From NCBI GenBank assembly GCA_022844275.1, contig JALHMB010000005.1:186001-250000 (forward strand): a stretch of DNA of 64,000 nt, in the 5' to 3' direction. Origin of the DNA: Hyphomicrobiaceae bacterium. Its GTDB lineage: Bacteria > Pseudomonadota > Alphaproteobacteria > Rhizobiales > Hyphomicrobiaceae. Shown piece after piece: positions 18,425-26,747 of this stretch. A program made the translations under genes and the position numbers. The notes below the pieces were generated by a model, which saw only the letters and a list, made by a program, of their open reading frames with translations, made no database searches and had not been told where the DNA came from. Every line of letters starts with the position of its first letter. Positions within the stretch are counted from its first letter, which is position 1.

Positions 18425-19288
18425 TCACCAAGCGAGGTGGAGCATGGCGGCCACGGGCCGGGGAGCCGGGGGAGCCAGCAGGCCGGCCAATCGCACAGGG
18501 TCGATCGCGCCGTTAGCCATGACCTCGTCGCGGTGCAGGCCACCGACAATGAGCAGCGCATCGACGCCAGCTCCTTGCGCCGCAGCGAGGTCCGTGCGCA
18601 CGGCGTCGCCAATGGCCAGTACCTCGGACCGATCGACCGGCCGGCCCAAGAGCTCGGTAACACGCGCAAGCGCGGTCCGGTAGGCTATGGGATGCGGCTT
18701 GCCGGCCCAGAACACCGGCCCGCCCCGCGCCTCGTAGAGGGCTGCGATGGCGCCGGCGCAGGGCAGCAGATCCTCACCCACGTGAACGGCAAGATCCGGG
18801 TTGGCACAAATGAACGGAAGGCGCCGCGCGAGTGCCTCCTCGAGCAGGGGCAAATAGGCTTCGGGTTGCTCCTGACGGTCGCGGTTCAGGCCCGTGCAGA
18901 CGATCGCGTCGGCACTCTCGATGGGCGTATGCGGCCCGGGCAGGCCCTCGAAAAATGCACTGTCGCGCTGCTCTGGGCCGATGCGATAGAGGCGCTTATA
19001 ACCGGCCTCCGCGATGTGGCTGAGCGCAATGTCGCCTGAGGTGACGATGGCGTCCCAGGCGTCGCGGACGACCGCCTTCTCGTCGAGTAAGTGCGCGACC
19101 GAGGGCCCGGGTCGTGGTGCATTGGAGACGAGCACGACCAGCCCACCGCCCTGCCGAAATCGGGGCAATGCCTCGTTCGCACCAGGATAGGCCTTGATGC
19201 CATCGTGGACGACGCCCCAGACGTCGCAAAGCAGGACGCGATAGCGGCCGAGAAGCGGGCCGGCGTGCTCGATGATAGGAATGCTCAT
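18425..19288 (-). CDS. HAD-superfamily hydrolase, class IIA (TIGR01459-like)
   Basis: 287 residues from the ATG at 19288 (MSIPIIEHAGPLL). The HAD motif I variant LLCDVWGVVHDG, a threonine/serine block (LVSNAPRPG), lysine in FWAGKPHPIAY and the acid motif AIGDAVRTDLAAA are all in order. These define class IIA HAD sugar- or nucleotide-phosphatases related to NagD, of the alphaproteobacterial TIGR01459 group. The substrate is unknown. Motif I reads DVW rather than the usual DxD, which is the norm in this subgroup. The frame is open to 19372, but the first 28 residues look non-conserved. The stop codon lies inside a small stem-loop (18420-18440) lacking a T-run. Confidence 0.85.
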   Translation of the reverse strand: MSIPIIEHAGPLLGRYRVLLCDVWGVVHDGIKAYPGANEALPRFRQGGGLVVLVSNAPRPGPSVAHLLDEKAVVRDAWDAIVTSGDIALSHIAEAGYKRLYRIGPEQRDSAFFEGLPGPHTPIESADAIVCTGLNRDRQEQPEAYLPLLEEALARRLPFICANPDLAVHVGEDLLPCAGAIAALYEARGGPVFWAGKPHPIAYRTALARVTELLGRPVDRSEVLAIGDAVRTDLAAAQGAGVDALLIVGGLHRDEVMANGAIDPVRLAGLLAPPAPRPVAAMLHLAW

Positions 19289-19585
19289 GTCTGTTGCGGA
19301 ATTGTCAGTTCGGTTGTTGCGACTAAACCACGCGGTCCCCGCATAGATTAAGTATTGCGGCCGCAGAGACATACTGACATTGAATTCGGCCGCAAGACAT
19401 CGCCGAAACCCACCGTCTCGGCACGATGCAGGGTTGACGCAGCCAGCCGCACGGCGCCATTCGGTCCCGACAGGCGATGCAAATCACGCCTGTAAGTCGA
19501 CGGCCGCCCTGCGGGAACCCGTTACCAATCGCCCGCGCGGTTTGAGAACAACAGAAGAAAAGCGAAGCCGGAGCGTCGGAGCTTC

Positions 19586-20491
19586 ATGGACGCGCTGCTC
19601 AGGGATCTTCGCTACCGGCTCGAATATGCGGGTCTGCGCCTGCTCGTGGGGCTTGTGCGCCTGCTCCCCCTCGATACCGCTTCAAGCTTATCGGCCTGGG
19701 CGTGGCAGAAGATCGCACCACTCAACCGGCGCCACCAGCGTGCCCTCGCCAATCTCGCAATAGCTTTTCCGGAGAAGAGCGAGGCCGAGCGCGATGCCAT
19801 TGCCCGCGCCATGTGGGGCAATCTCGGGCGCGTCATGGCCGAGACCATGCAGATCGACCGGCTGATCGCCGAACCGGATCGGATCGAGATCCTGAATCAG
19901 CAGGTCTTCCAGCGCTACAAGGACAAGCTGGGACCGGCGATCGGCGTGTCATTGCATATGGGCAACTGGGAGCTGGCGATCTGGCCGCTAACAGTCGCAG
20001 GCGCCAACCCGGCCGCGGTCTACCGAAATGTGAACAACCCCTATGTCGACGCCTATCTTAGGCATCAGCGCAAGGACCTTTACCCCGCTGGATTGCTCGG
20101 CAAGGGCAGGATCGACGGCAGCCGGGAGGAGGGCCAGAAGACCGCGCGCTTGATCATGGATCTCGTGCGGAAGGGTGGCAGGCTCGGTTTGGTCTGTGAT
20201 CTCTATGATAAATATGGCATGCCGGTGCCGTTCTTCGGCCGGCCGGCGCCCTCCGTCATCATTCCAGCGATGATCGCGCGGCGTGTGGGCGCGCGGATCT
20301 GGCTCGCTCGATGCCTGCGCGTCGGCAATCAGAGCCGCTTCACCATCGAGATCAAAGAGCTCAAGGTGCCGCGCACCGCAAGCCAGGCCGACGACATCAA
20401 GTGGATCACGGCGAAAATGCAGAGCGAGTTCGAGGCTTGGATCAGGGAAGCACCCGAGCAGTGGATGTGGTCCAACAGGCGGTGGTCCTAA
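19586..20491 (+). CDS. lysophospholipid/lipid A acyltransferase, LpxL family (first of tandem pair)
   Basis: 301 residues. The N-terminus has an amphipathic or hydrophobic anchor, and the catalytic HX4E motif is HMGNWE (H124, E129). Further family blocks are AMWGNLGRV, PAGLLGKG and EQWMWSNRRW at the C-terminus. LpxL/HtrB enzymes transfer a secondary acyl chain from acyl-ACP to the lipid A precursor at the inner face of the inner membrane. The gene is followed after 4 bp by a paralogue. CGGAG precedes the ATG. The 297 bp back to the divergent HAD gene hold no recognisable gene and presumably both promoters. Confidence 0.9.
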   Translation: MDALLRDLRYRLEYAGLRLLVGLVRLLPLDTASSLSAWAWQKIAPLNRRHQRALANLAIAFPEKSEAERDAIARAMWGNLGRVMAETMQIDRLIAEPDRIEILNQQVFQRYKDKLGPAIGVSLHMGNWELAIWPLTVAGANPAAVYRNVNNPYVDAYLRHQRKDLYPAGLLGKGRIDGSREEGQKTARLIMDLVRKGGRLGLVCDLYDKYGMPVPFFGRPAPSVIIPAMIARRVGARIWLARCLRVGNQSRFTIEIKELKVPRTASQADDIKWITAKMQSEFEAWIREAPEQWMWSNRRWS

Positions 20492-20495
20492 ATTG

Positions 20496-21482
20496 ATGGA
20501 TCAGGTTGTAAGCCCGCCGCCCGAGGCCCCCGTGACGCAGCCGCCCAAGCCGGTGGCAGGCGGTGTGCGCGACATCAAGCACCGCATCGAATTCGCTTTC
20601 CTGTGGGTGGCGATCAAGCTATTTCGCTTGCTTCCCATGCGTGTCGGCGTCGGCTCGGTCGCTGCCATCTGCCGGCTCGTCGGTCCGTGGCTGCGCCAGA
20701 ACCGGCGCGCCATGCAGAACCTCGCCGTCGCCTTTCCGGACTATGACGACGCACGACGCAAAGCCATTGCCCGCGACATGTGGGCCAACATGGGTCGCGT
20801 CTTCGCCGAGACCTTCTACATCGATCGCATCATCGCCGATCCCTCGCTGCTCGAGATCGCGGACGAAGCCCAATGGCACGTGCGGATGCATCAGGCGCGC
20901 TCGCAGGTCGGCGTCACGGCACACCTCGGCAACTGGGAGCTCGCCATCTGGCCGATGACCAAGTTCGGCCTCGCGCCCGCAGGTGTGTATCGGCCGCTGG
21001 TCAACCCGTATCTCGACCGTCTGCTGCGAGAGCAGCGCGCACCCCTCTATCCTTCAGGCTTGCTCGGTAAGGGTGCGGAGACCGAGGCCGGAAGCGGCCA
21101 CAAGACTGCGCGCCTCCTCGTCGATCATGTCCGCCACAGTGGCGCGATCGGCTTCGTAAGCGATCATTTCGAGCGCCGCGGAATCGTGGTGCCGTTCCTT
21201 GGACGACATACGCGCGTCACCCCCATCCCCGCGATGATCGCGCGCCACCTCGGTGCCAGCGTGTGGATGGGCCGCTGCCTCCGAGTCGGTGCCGAAAGCC
21301 GCTTCCGCCTCGACCTCACGGAAGTGCCGCTGCCAAAGACGGCGTCCCGCACGGCAGATACTGCCGCGCTGACTGCTGCGATGTTTGCGGTTTTCGAGTC
21401 CTGGATCCGCGAGAACCCCGAGCAGTGGATGTGGTGGAATACACGCTGGGTGAATGAAACCGGCTCAAAACGCGAGGGCTGA
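20496..21482 (+). CDS. lysophospholipid/lipid A acyltransferase, LpxL family (second of tandem pair)
   Basis: 328 residues, with a proline-rich N-terminal tail of about 25 residues absent from its neighbour. The catalytic HX4E motif is HLGNWE (H143, E148). Other shared blocks are DMWANMGRVFAETF, PSGLLGKG and EQWMWWNTRW. It is clearly a diverged duplicate of the preceding gene. Two such enzymes would allow two different secondary acylations of lipid A, with different chain lengths or positions. The ATG lies 4 bp after the stop of the first gene, so the two are cotranscribed. Chain-length specificity is not readable from sequence. Confidence 0.9.
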   Translation: MDQVVSPPPEAPVTQPPKPVAGGVRDIKHRIEFAFLWVAIKLFRLLPMRVGVGSVAAICRLVGPWLRQNRRAMQNLAVAFPDYDDARRKAIARDMWANMGRVFAETFYIDRIIADPSLLEIADEAQWHVRMHQARSQVGVTAHLGNWELAIWPMTKFGLAPAGVYRPLVNPYLDRLLREQRAPLYPSGLLGKGAETEAGSGHKTARLLVDHVRHSGAIGFVSDHFERRGIVVPFLGRHTRVTPIPAMIARHLGASVWMGRCLRVGAESRFRLDLTEVPLPKTASRTADTAALTAAMFAVFESWIRENPEQWMWWNTRWVNETGSKREG

Positions 21483-21616
21483 CAGCGGGCCGCCGTGACA
21501 GCTCTTCTGCCCACGCTTTCGGCAAACCGCCCTGATGGCTCGTCTTTCGCAACTGCGAAGGCCACGCTACAAAGAGTCCTGCTAGCGCAGCCTACTCCAG
21601 CGAGGACGAGCGACCC

Positions 21617-22669
21617 ATGAGCGTGACCCGCACCCCGGCAAAATTCTTTGCAGCCCTCGCGACAGGCGCGCCCGAACCCTACCGCCAGCTCCCTGTGCGG
21701 CTCGAGCGCATGATCCACTTCGTGCCGCCGCACAACGCTAAGATCCGCGCGCGCCTGCCGGAGATCATCACGCAGGTGGACGTGGTGCTCGGCAATCTCG
21801 AAGACGCCATTCCGGCCGACCAGAAGGAGAATGCACGCGCCGGCTTCATCGAGATGGTCAATGCCAATGACTTCGGCAGCACGGGCCTGTGGACGCGCAT
21901 CAACTGCTTGAACTCGCCCTGGGGTCTCGACGACATCATGGCGATCGTGCCCGCCATCGGCCACAAGCTCGACGTGATGATGCTCCCCAAGGTCGAGGGG
22001 CCGTGGGACATCCACTATCTGGACCAGCTCCTCGCGCAGCTCGAAGCGAAGAACGGAATCAAGAAGCCCATTCTCATCCATGCCATTCTGGAGACGGCCG
22101 AGGGCGTGAAGAATGTCGAGGCGATCGCGACGGCCTCGCCGCGCATGCACGGCATGAGCCTAGGGCCGGCGGACCTTGCTGCTTCGCGCGGCATGAAAAC
22201 GACGCGCGTCGGCGGCGGCCATCCGGACTATGGCGTCATCGCCGACGCGACCACGGATGGCAGCGCACGCGCCTTCGCGCAGCAGGATCTCTGGCACTAC
22301 ACGGTGCAGAAGATGGTCGATGCCTGCCTGAGCGTCGGCATCAAGCCGTTCTACGGGCCGTTCGGCGACTTCTCGGATCTCGCCGCCTGCGAATCCCAGT
22401 TCCGCAACTCGTTCCTGCAAGGCTGCCTCGGCGCCTGGTCGCTGCATCCGACACAGATCGATATTGCCAAGCGCGTTTTCAGCCCCGACCCTGATGAAGT
22501 CGCATTTGCGAAGAAGATTCTCGCCGCGATGCCGGACGGCACCGGTGCCGCGATCGTCGATGGCAAGTTCCAGGACGACGCGACATGGAAACAGGCGAAG
22601 GTGATCGTCGATCTCGCCAAGCTTGTCGCGACGAAGGATCCGGAGCGGGCTGCGCTCTACGGCTTCTAG
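21617..22669 (+). CDS. HpcH/HpaI-family CoA-ester lyase (malyl-CoA lyase / CitE-like)
   Basis: 350 residues of the TIM-barrel HpcH/HpaI aldolase family. Visible blocks: [14 protein letters not shown] (acidic metal site), [11 protein letters not shown] (substrate arginine), [20 protein letters not shown] (second metal glutamate), [11 protein letters not shown] and YGPFGDFSD. This pattern is that of malyl-CoA, beta-methylmalyl-CoA and citramalyl-CoA lyases, which cleave or form a C-C bond next to a CoA ester with Mg2+. Which CoA ester is used cannot be told. It probably forms an operon with the methyltransferase that starts 7 bp downstream. It is longer at the N-terminus than typical malyl-CoA lyases. 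Confidence 0.85.
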   Translation: MSVTRTPAKFFAALATGAPEPYRQLPVRLERMIHFVPPHNAKIRARLPEIITQVDVVLGNLEDAIPADQKENARAGFIEMVNANDFGSTGLWTRINCLNSPWGLDDIMAIVPAIGHKLDVMMLPKVEGPWDIHYLDQLLAQLEAKNGIKKPILIHAILETAEGVKNVEAIATASPRMHGMSLGPADLAASRGMKTTRVGGGHPDYGVIADATTDGSARAFAQQDLWHYTVQKMVDACLSVGIKPFYGPFGDFSDLAACESQFRNSFLQGCLGAWSLHPTQIDIAKRVFSPDPDEVAFAKKILAAMPDGTGAAIVDGKFQDDATWKQAKVIVDLAKLVATKDPERAALYGF

Positions 22670-22676
22670 GATTGGA

Positions 22677-23450
22677 ATGCGCATGACAGTACCGACCACC
22701 GTCGCCTCGGGCATCCCGGCCGTCGATGCCTATCTTGATGAGAACTACGACAAGGTGATCGGCATGTCGTCGCGCTTCGCGGCGGCCATCTGCTGCGGGC
22801 TCATGCGCATACAGTCGGAGATGGGCGTCAAGGGGCCGGTCGCCGAGCTCGGCGCATTCGAGGGACGCTTCTTCATTGCGCTCGCCAAGGCGCTGAGGGA
22901 TGGCGAGCAAGCCCTCGGCATCGACATCTTCGAGTGGCCGAACCCGCAGGTGATCGACCGCTTTGAGGCCAACTGCGTGCGTCAGGGCGTGCCGACGGAC
23001 AAGCGCATCACCTGGAAAGCCGACAGCAACAAGATGGCGCCCGAGGAGCTGCTCGCGAAACTTGGCGGCGATAAGGTGCGCCTCATCCACATCGATGGCG
23101 AGCACACGCAGGCGGCGCTGACCAAGGATCTGGAACTCGCAACGGCAGTGATCGGCGACGGCGGTGTCATCGTGCTCGATGACATGCTGCACCCGGGCTA
23201 CCCGACGCTGATGCTCGCCGTGCAAGCCTATCTCGACCGACATCCGGACATGACGGTGCTCTGCATCATCGATCGCGAGTCGATTTACGCCGCGACCAAG
23301 TTCATTCTCTGCCAGAAGACTTGGTTCAAAAAGTACGAAGCGGGCCTGCTCGAGGTCTATCGCGCCAACGTATGGCCCATGGGCGCGACCTTCGAGCCGC
23401 ACTGGTGCCTCGTGCTCGCGCTTGACACGCGCCTTGCCCCGCTGGAGTGA
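22677..23450 (+). CDS. class I SAM-dependent methyltransferase (Methyltransf_24-like)
   Basis: About 257 residues. Motif I is VAELGAFEGRFFIALAKAL, followed by GIDIFEWP and a conserved LIHIDGEHTQAALTKDLELA block ending in IVLDDM. That set is characteristic of the Methyltransf_24 group, where the HIDGxH segment binds metal or substrate. The acceptor is unknown; members often modify sugars or natural products. An AGGA placed 5 nt ahead of the ATG at 22677 supports that start; ATG at 22683 is two codons later. It overlaps the putative operon of the CoA-ester lyase and ends one base from the convergent small gene at 23451. Confidence 0.8.
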   Translation: MRMTVPTTVASGIPAVDAYLDENYDKVIGMSSRFAAAICCGLMRIQSEMGVKGPVAELGAFEGRFFIALAKALRDGEQALGIDIFEWPNPQVIDRFEANCVRQGVPTDKRITWKADSNKMAPEELLAKLGGDKVRLIHIDGEHTQAALTKDLELATAVIGDGGVIVLDDMLHPGYPTLMLAVQAYLDRHPDMTVLCIIDRESIYAATKFILCQKTWFKKYEAGLLEVYRANVWPMGATFEPHWCLVLALDTRLAPLE

Positions 23451-23657
23451 TCAGCCGTGATCGCGCGTCGCTCGCTTCAGGTTTTCGCCGGTTTCTGACT
23501 CGTTTTGTTCGGCGGCCAGCAGTGCACCCGCGCCCTCCATGGGCTCATCCATTTCCAGCTTGCGCGCTTGTTGGTCCTTCTCGGTCTCCTGACGGCGGCG
23601 CTCGTCGGCATCAAACGTCTGGTCAGGCAAGATCAATGATTTCAAATAGTCCAGCAT
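23451..23657 (-). CDS. small acidic hypothetical protein
   Basis: 68 residues, highly charged: MLDYLKSLILPDQTFDADERRRQ, then EMDEPMEGAG and NESETGENLKRAT. No membrane helix or known domain was recognised. A strong GGAGGA ribosome site lies 8 nt upstream of the ATG, which makes it likely to be translated. Its stop is directly back-to-back with the stop of the methyltransferase. Promoter-like A/T-rich DNA precedes it. Function unknown. Confidence 0.6.
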   Translation of the reverse strand: MLDYLKSLILPDQTFDADERRRQETEKDQQARKLEMDEPMEGAGALLAAEQNESETGENLKRATRDHG

Positions 23658-23738
23658 TGCTCACATCCTCCATGCTATGGCGGAGACTTACCTACCTAAC
23701 GTGAGAACTAGCGAAGAGTTCGCCTTGGACTGGCATTG

Positions 23739-24854
23739 ATGAAACCCGCAGACCATTTTGAGATCTTTCTAGCCACCGCACCGGGCCTAGAAGCCGTGCT
23801 GTGGGAGGAAGTTAAGTCGCTTCGCTTCAGGGCGGCGAAGCAAGTCCCGGGCGGCGTGACGGTCAACGGCAACTGGCGCGATGCATGGCGCGCGAATTTG
23901 AAAGTGCGCGGGGCAAACAAGGTGCTCGCGCGTATCAATGTATTCCGCGTTTCCCATCTCACAGAGCTCGAGAAGCGGGCGCGCCGCGTACCATGGGGCG
24001 ACGTGATGCGCCGCGATGTGCCGTTCCGCGTCGAGGCGACATGTAGAACCTCGAAGATCTACCACTCCGGTGCCGCCGCGCAGCGCATCGAGAAAGCCAT
24101 TCGCGAGGAGCTTGGAGCAAGCCCGGCGGAGGATGCGCCGGTCACTGTTATGGCGCGCATCGAAAGTGAACTCTGCACCATCAGCGTCGACACCTCGGGC
24201 GAGCTGCTGCATAAGCGCGGCTTTAAGGTCGTGGTCAATAAGGCGCCCATGCGCGAGACCATGGCCGCGCTCTTCCTGCGTCAGTGCGGCTACGTTGGCA
24301 CGGAACCCGTGGTCGATCCCATGTGCGGATCGGGTACGTTCGTCATCGAAGCGGCGGAGATTGCCGCGGGCCTGCAGCCCGGCCGCGAGCGCCACTTCGC
24401 CTTCGAGCAGCTTGCGACTTTCGACCCCGAAGTGTGGAATGAGATGCGCAGCGCACCTGCCGCCGAGCATCCCACCTTCCGATTCTATGGAAGTGACCGC
24501 GATGCCGGCACGATCGAGATGAGCCGCGCCAATGCAGCGCGCGCTGGCGTTGCCGATCTTACCGAGTTCCGTCAGCACGCCGTCAGCGATCTCGTGCCGC
24601 CGCCAGGACCGCCGGGCCTCGTCATCATGAACCCGCCCTACGGCGACCGTGTCGGCGACAAGAAGCGCCTCGAAGCCCTCTATCGCGCGCTCGGCGAGAC
24701 GCTGCGGACCCGCTTCTCCGGCTGGCGTGTAGGCCTCATCACGAATGAAGGCTGGCTCGCCAAGGCGACCGGCCTTCCATTCCTTCCCACCACGGCCCCC
24801 GTCGCGCATGGCGGCATCCGTGTGACGCTATTCAGGACAGGTGCTCTTCCTTGA
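23739..24854 (+). CDS. THUMP-domain class I RNA methyltransferase (RlmL/YpsC-like)
   Basis: 371 residues. An N-terminal THUMP-like RNA-binding region (residues about 5-160, starting FEIFLATAPGLEAVLWEEV) is followed by a Rossmann methyltransferase domain with VDPMCGSGTFVIEAA (motif I) and MNPPYGDR (the N6-adenine or N2-guanine type NPPY motif). The best-known relatives methylate N2 of a guanine in 23S rRNA (RlmL N-terminal half, YpsC). The C-terminal RlmK part of E. coli RlmL is absent, as usual outside gammaproteobacteria. The ATG at 23739 was preferred over the in-frame TTG just before it. Confidence 0.88.
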   Translation: MKPADHFEIFLATAPGLEAVLWEEVKSLRFRAAKQVPGGVTVNGNWRDAWRANLKVRGANKVLARINVFRVSHLTELEKRARRVPWGDVMRRDVPFRVEATCRTSKIYHSGAAAQRIEKAIREELGASPAEDAPVTVMARIESELCTISVDTSGELLHKRGFKVVVNKAPMRETMAALFLRQCGYVGTEPVVDPMCGSGTFVIEAAEIAAGLQPGRERHFAFEQLATFDPEVWNEMRSAPAAEHPTFRFYGSDRDAGTIEMSRANAARAGVADLTEFRQHAVSDLVPPPGPPGLVIMNPPYGDRVGDKKRLEALYRALGETLRTRFSGWRVGLITNEGWLAKATGLPFLPTTAPVAHGGIRVTLFRTGALP

Positions 24855-24953
24855 GCAGTCCGGACATAAGTCCCGCCTCGACCCGAATGTCCGCCATGCG
24901 CCGCTCTGTTGTCAGTTGACGGCCGGGCCGACCCGGATCATTGCTCCCCGGCC

Positions 24954-26174
24954 ATGACAGCCACCCTCGCCAATGCCACATCCCGACCGCTGCTGCCGAT
25001 CCTGGTCGCGCTCAGCGGTGCGCATCTGCTGAACGACCTCATCCAGTCGATGATCCCGGCCATGTACCCTCTGATCAAAGAGGCGTACCACCTGGACTTC
25101 GCCCAGATCGGCCTTATCACGCTGGCCTTCCAGGTAACTTCGTCGCTCCTGCAGCCGATCCTCGGCCACGTGACCGATGCGCGGCCCTGGCCATATGCGA
25201 TGGTGGCCGGCATGGGCGCGACGCTCACCGGTCTCTTCGGGCTGGCATTCGCGCCGAACTACACGATGATCCTGCTCTCGGCGGCCATGATCGGCCTCGG
25301 CTCGGCGGTGTTCCATCCCGAAGCGACACGCATGGCGCGCCACGCCGCCGCCGGCCAGCAGGGCCTCGCCCAGGGCATATTCCAGATCGGCGGCCACGTC
25401 GGCTATGCCGCCGGACCGCTGCTCGCGGCCATGATCGTCGTGCCGCGCGGGCAATCGAGCCTCGCCTGGATGTCGGTCGTCGCGCTCGTAGCGATGGTGC
25501 TCATGGCGTGGACGGGCACGCGCTATGCTGAGATGCGCCGCTCGCAGGCGGCGGCTGCAACGACCGCGGCGACCGCGACGAAGTCGCCGAGTCATGCGAC
25601 CAGCGCTTCAGCTGCGCAACTTTCGAGCGGGCAGGTGCTGTTCGCCATGGCGATCCTGATCCTGATCCTGCTCTCGAAGAACGCCTACACCGCAGCCTTC
25701 TCGTCCTACTACACGTTCTACCTGATCGAGCGCTTTGGCGTTTCCGTGCAGCTGTCGCAGATCATGCTGTTCCTCTATCTCGTCGTCGGCGCTCTCGGCG
25801 TGATCATCGGCGGCATGGTCGGCGACCGGATCGGCCGCCATCGCGTGATCTGGCTCTCGATCCTCGGCGCGCTGCCCTTCGCACTCATCCTGCCTTTTGC
25901 GGACCTTTTCTGGACGGGCGTGCTCAGCGTCGTCATCAGTCTCATCATGGCGAGCGCATTCTCGGCCATCCTGATCTACGCGATTGACCTCGTGCCGCAT
26001 CGCGTGGGCCTCGTCGGCGGGCTGTTCTATGGCCTCGCGTTCGGACTCGGCGGATTGGCGGCAGCGGCACTCGGCGTGCTGGCTGACTGGGTCGGTATCG
26101 TCGCGGTGTTCAAGATTGTGGCCTGGGTGCCCGCACTTGGCCTCCTGACGTTCCTGCTGCCGCGGACGTCGTAA
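24954..26174 (+). CDS. MFS transporter, fosmidomycin resistance (Fsr)-like
   Basis: 406 residues with 12 predicted helices split by a central low-complexity Ala/Thr/Ser linker (about residues 200-222). It begins near LVALSGAHLLNDLIQSMIP, a hallmark of the Fsr group, then QVTSSLLQPILGH and AVFHPEATRMAR. The second half has MVGDRIGRHRVIW, the MFS motif-A repeat. Fsr-type proteins export fosmidomycin and probably other metabolites with proton antiport; the natural substrate here is unknown. ATG at 24954 fits the hydrophobic start; the open frame upstream adds only fifteen unconserved residues. No regulator is adjacent. Confidence 0.88.
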   Translation: MTATLANATSRPLLPILVALSGAHLLNDLIQSMIPAMYPLIKEAYHLDFAQIGLITLAFQVTSSLLQPILGHVTDARPWPYAMVAGMGATLTGLFGLAFAPNYTMILLSAAMIGLGSAVFHPEATRMARHAAAGQQGLAQGIFQIGGHVGYAAGPLLAAMIVVPRGQSSLAWMSVVALVAMVLMAWTGTRYAEMRRSQAAAATTAATATKSPSHATSASAAQLSSGQVLFAMAILILILLSKNAYTAAFSSYYTFYLIERFGVSVQLSQIMLFLYLVVGALGVIIGGMVGDRIGRHRVIWLSILGALPFALILPFADLFWTGVLSVVISLIMASAFSAILIYAIDLVPHRVGLVGGLFYGLAFGLGGLAAAALGVLADWVGIVAVFKIVAWVPALGLLTFLLPRTS

Positions 26175-26219
26175 GCGCGAAACGATGTGCGCTCCCAGGC
26201 TATAACGCCGCTGCAAACT

Positions 26220-26459
26220 TCAACGCACGCTATCGGCGGGAGGCGGCTGCAGCTCGCAGACCAGACGCGGCACGCTCACGGCGGACGTGACAGGCGTGGA
26301 CTCGCTCGGCCGCAATGCCTGGAGATTGCCACTGCATGTGGGCGCTTCGATTGCCGCAACCTCCTTCATCTCCGCGAATCCGGAAAGGAGTGCAGCAAAT
26401 CCGGCAATAGTGAGAATGAATGCGAGCGCAATCGCGCCGCGGTGCTGATAATTGCTCAT
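26220..26459 (-). CDS. small single-pass membrane or exported protein, hypothetical
   Basis: 79 residues: MSNYQHRGAIALAFILTIAGFAALLSGFAEM gives a basic start and one long hydrophobic helix, then a polar tail with two cysteines (TCSGN, LVCELQP). It may be a lipid-independent anchored protein or an uncleaved signal. No family recognised. The ATG is preceded by a weak AGG, and the upstream DNA is A/T-rich with palindromes (see next entry). It is convergent with the MFS gene. Coding status is probable, not certain. Confidence 0.5.
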   Translation of the reverse strand: MSNYQHRGAIALAFILTIAGFAALLSGFAEMKEVAAIEAPTCSGNLQALRPSESTPVTSAVSVPRLVCELQPPPADSVR

Positions 26460-26490
26460 GACCTATGATCGTTTTGTTGTGAGGGAGAAA

Positions 26491-26561
26491 CGAACCGTTC
26501 TCGGTTCGCGGCGTCATATGCGGGCGATCGACAGCTAGATCAAATTCATTGTTTTAATGAA
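26491..26561 (-). promoter_or_regulatory. two perfect palindromes upstream of the small membrane protein gene
   Basis: CGAACCG-TTCT-CGGTTCG occupies 26491-26508 and TTCATT-GTTTT-AATGAA occupies 26545-26561. Between them, read on the minus strand, is a TTGATC ... TATGAC pair with 19-nt spacing that could be a weak promoter for the gene at 26220. The first palindrome would then sit in the 5' untranslated region as an operator or hairpin. No regulator family can be assigned. The rest of the 288-bp gap up to panC shows no gene. Confidence 0.35.
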
Positions 26562-26747
26562 CTTGATGAATGACCCTCATAGGCTCAGGACGATGGCATC
26601 CAGAGGCGCCGCTACCGCCAGCATCCCGAATAAGGTTGCACGCCACGAGCAATCCGCAGGAGCCCTGGCCTTGACTTCCGACAGCTAAGCGACAATCGAT
26701 CGCCCGAATGATGCCGCGCAAACGCGCAGCCGATCGGGGAGCAGGAA

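Noticed and set aside
18420-18440. Terminator after the HAD gene
   Set aside because: CCACCTC/GAGGTGG forms a stem, but on the coding strand it is followed by A/G-rich sequence, not T, and it includes the stop codon.
19380-19763. Plus-strand open frame of 127 codons upstream of lpxL
   Set aside because: It overlaps the start of the acyltransferase in another frame and has no start signal or domain.
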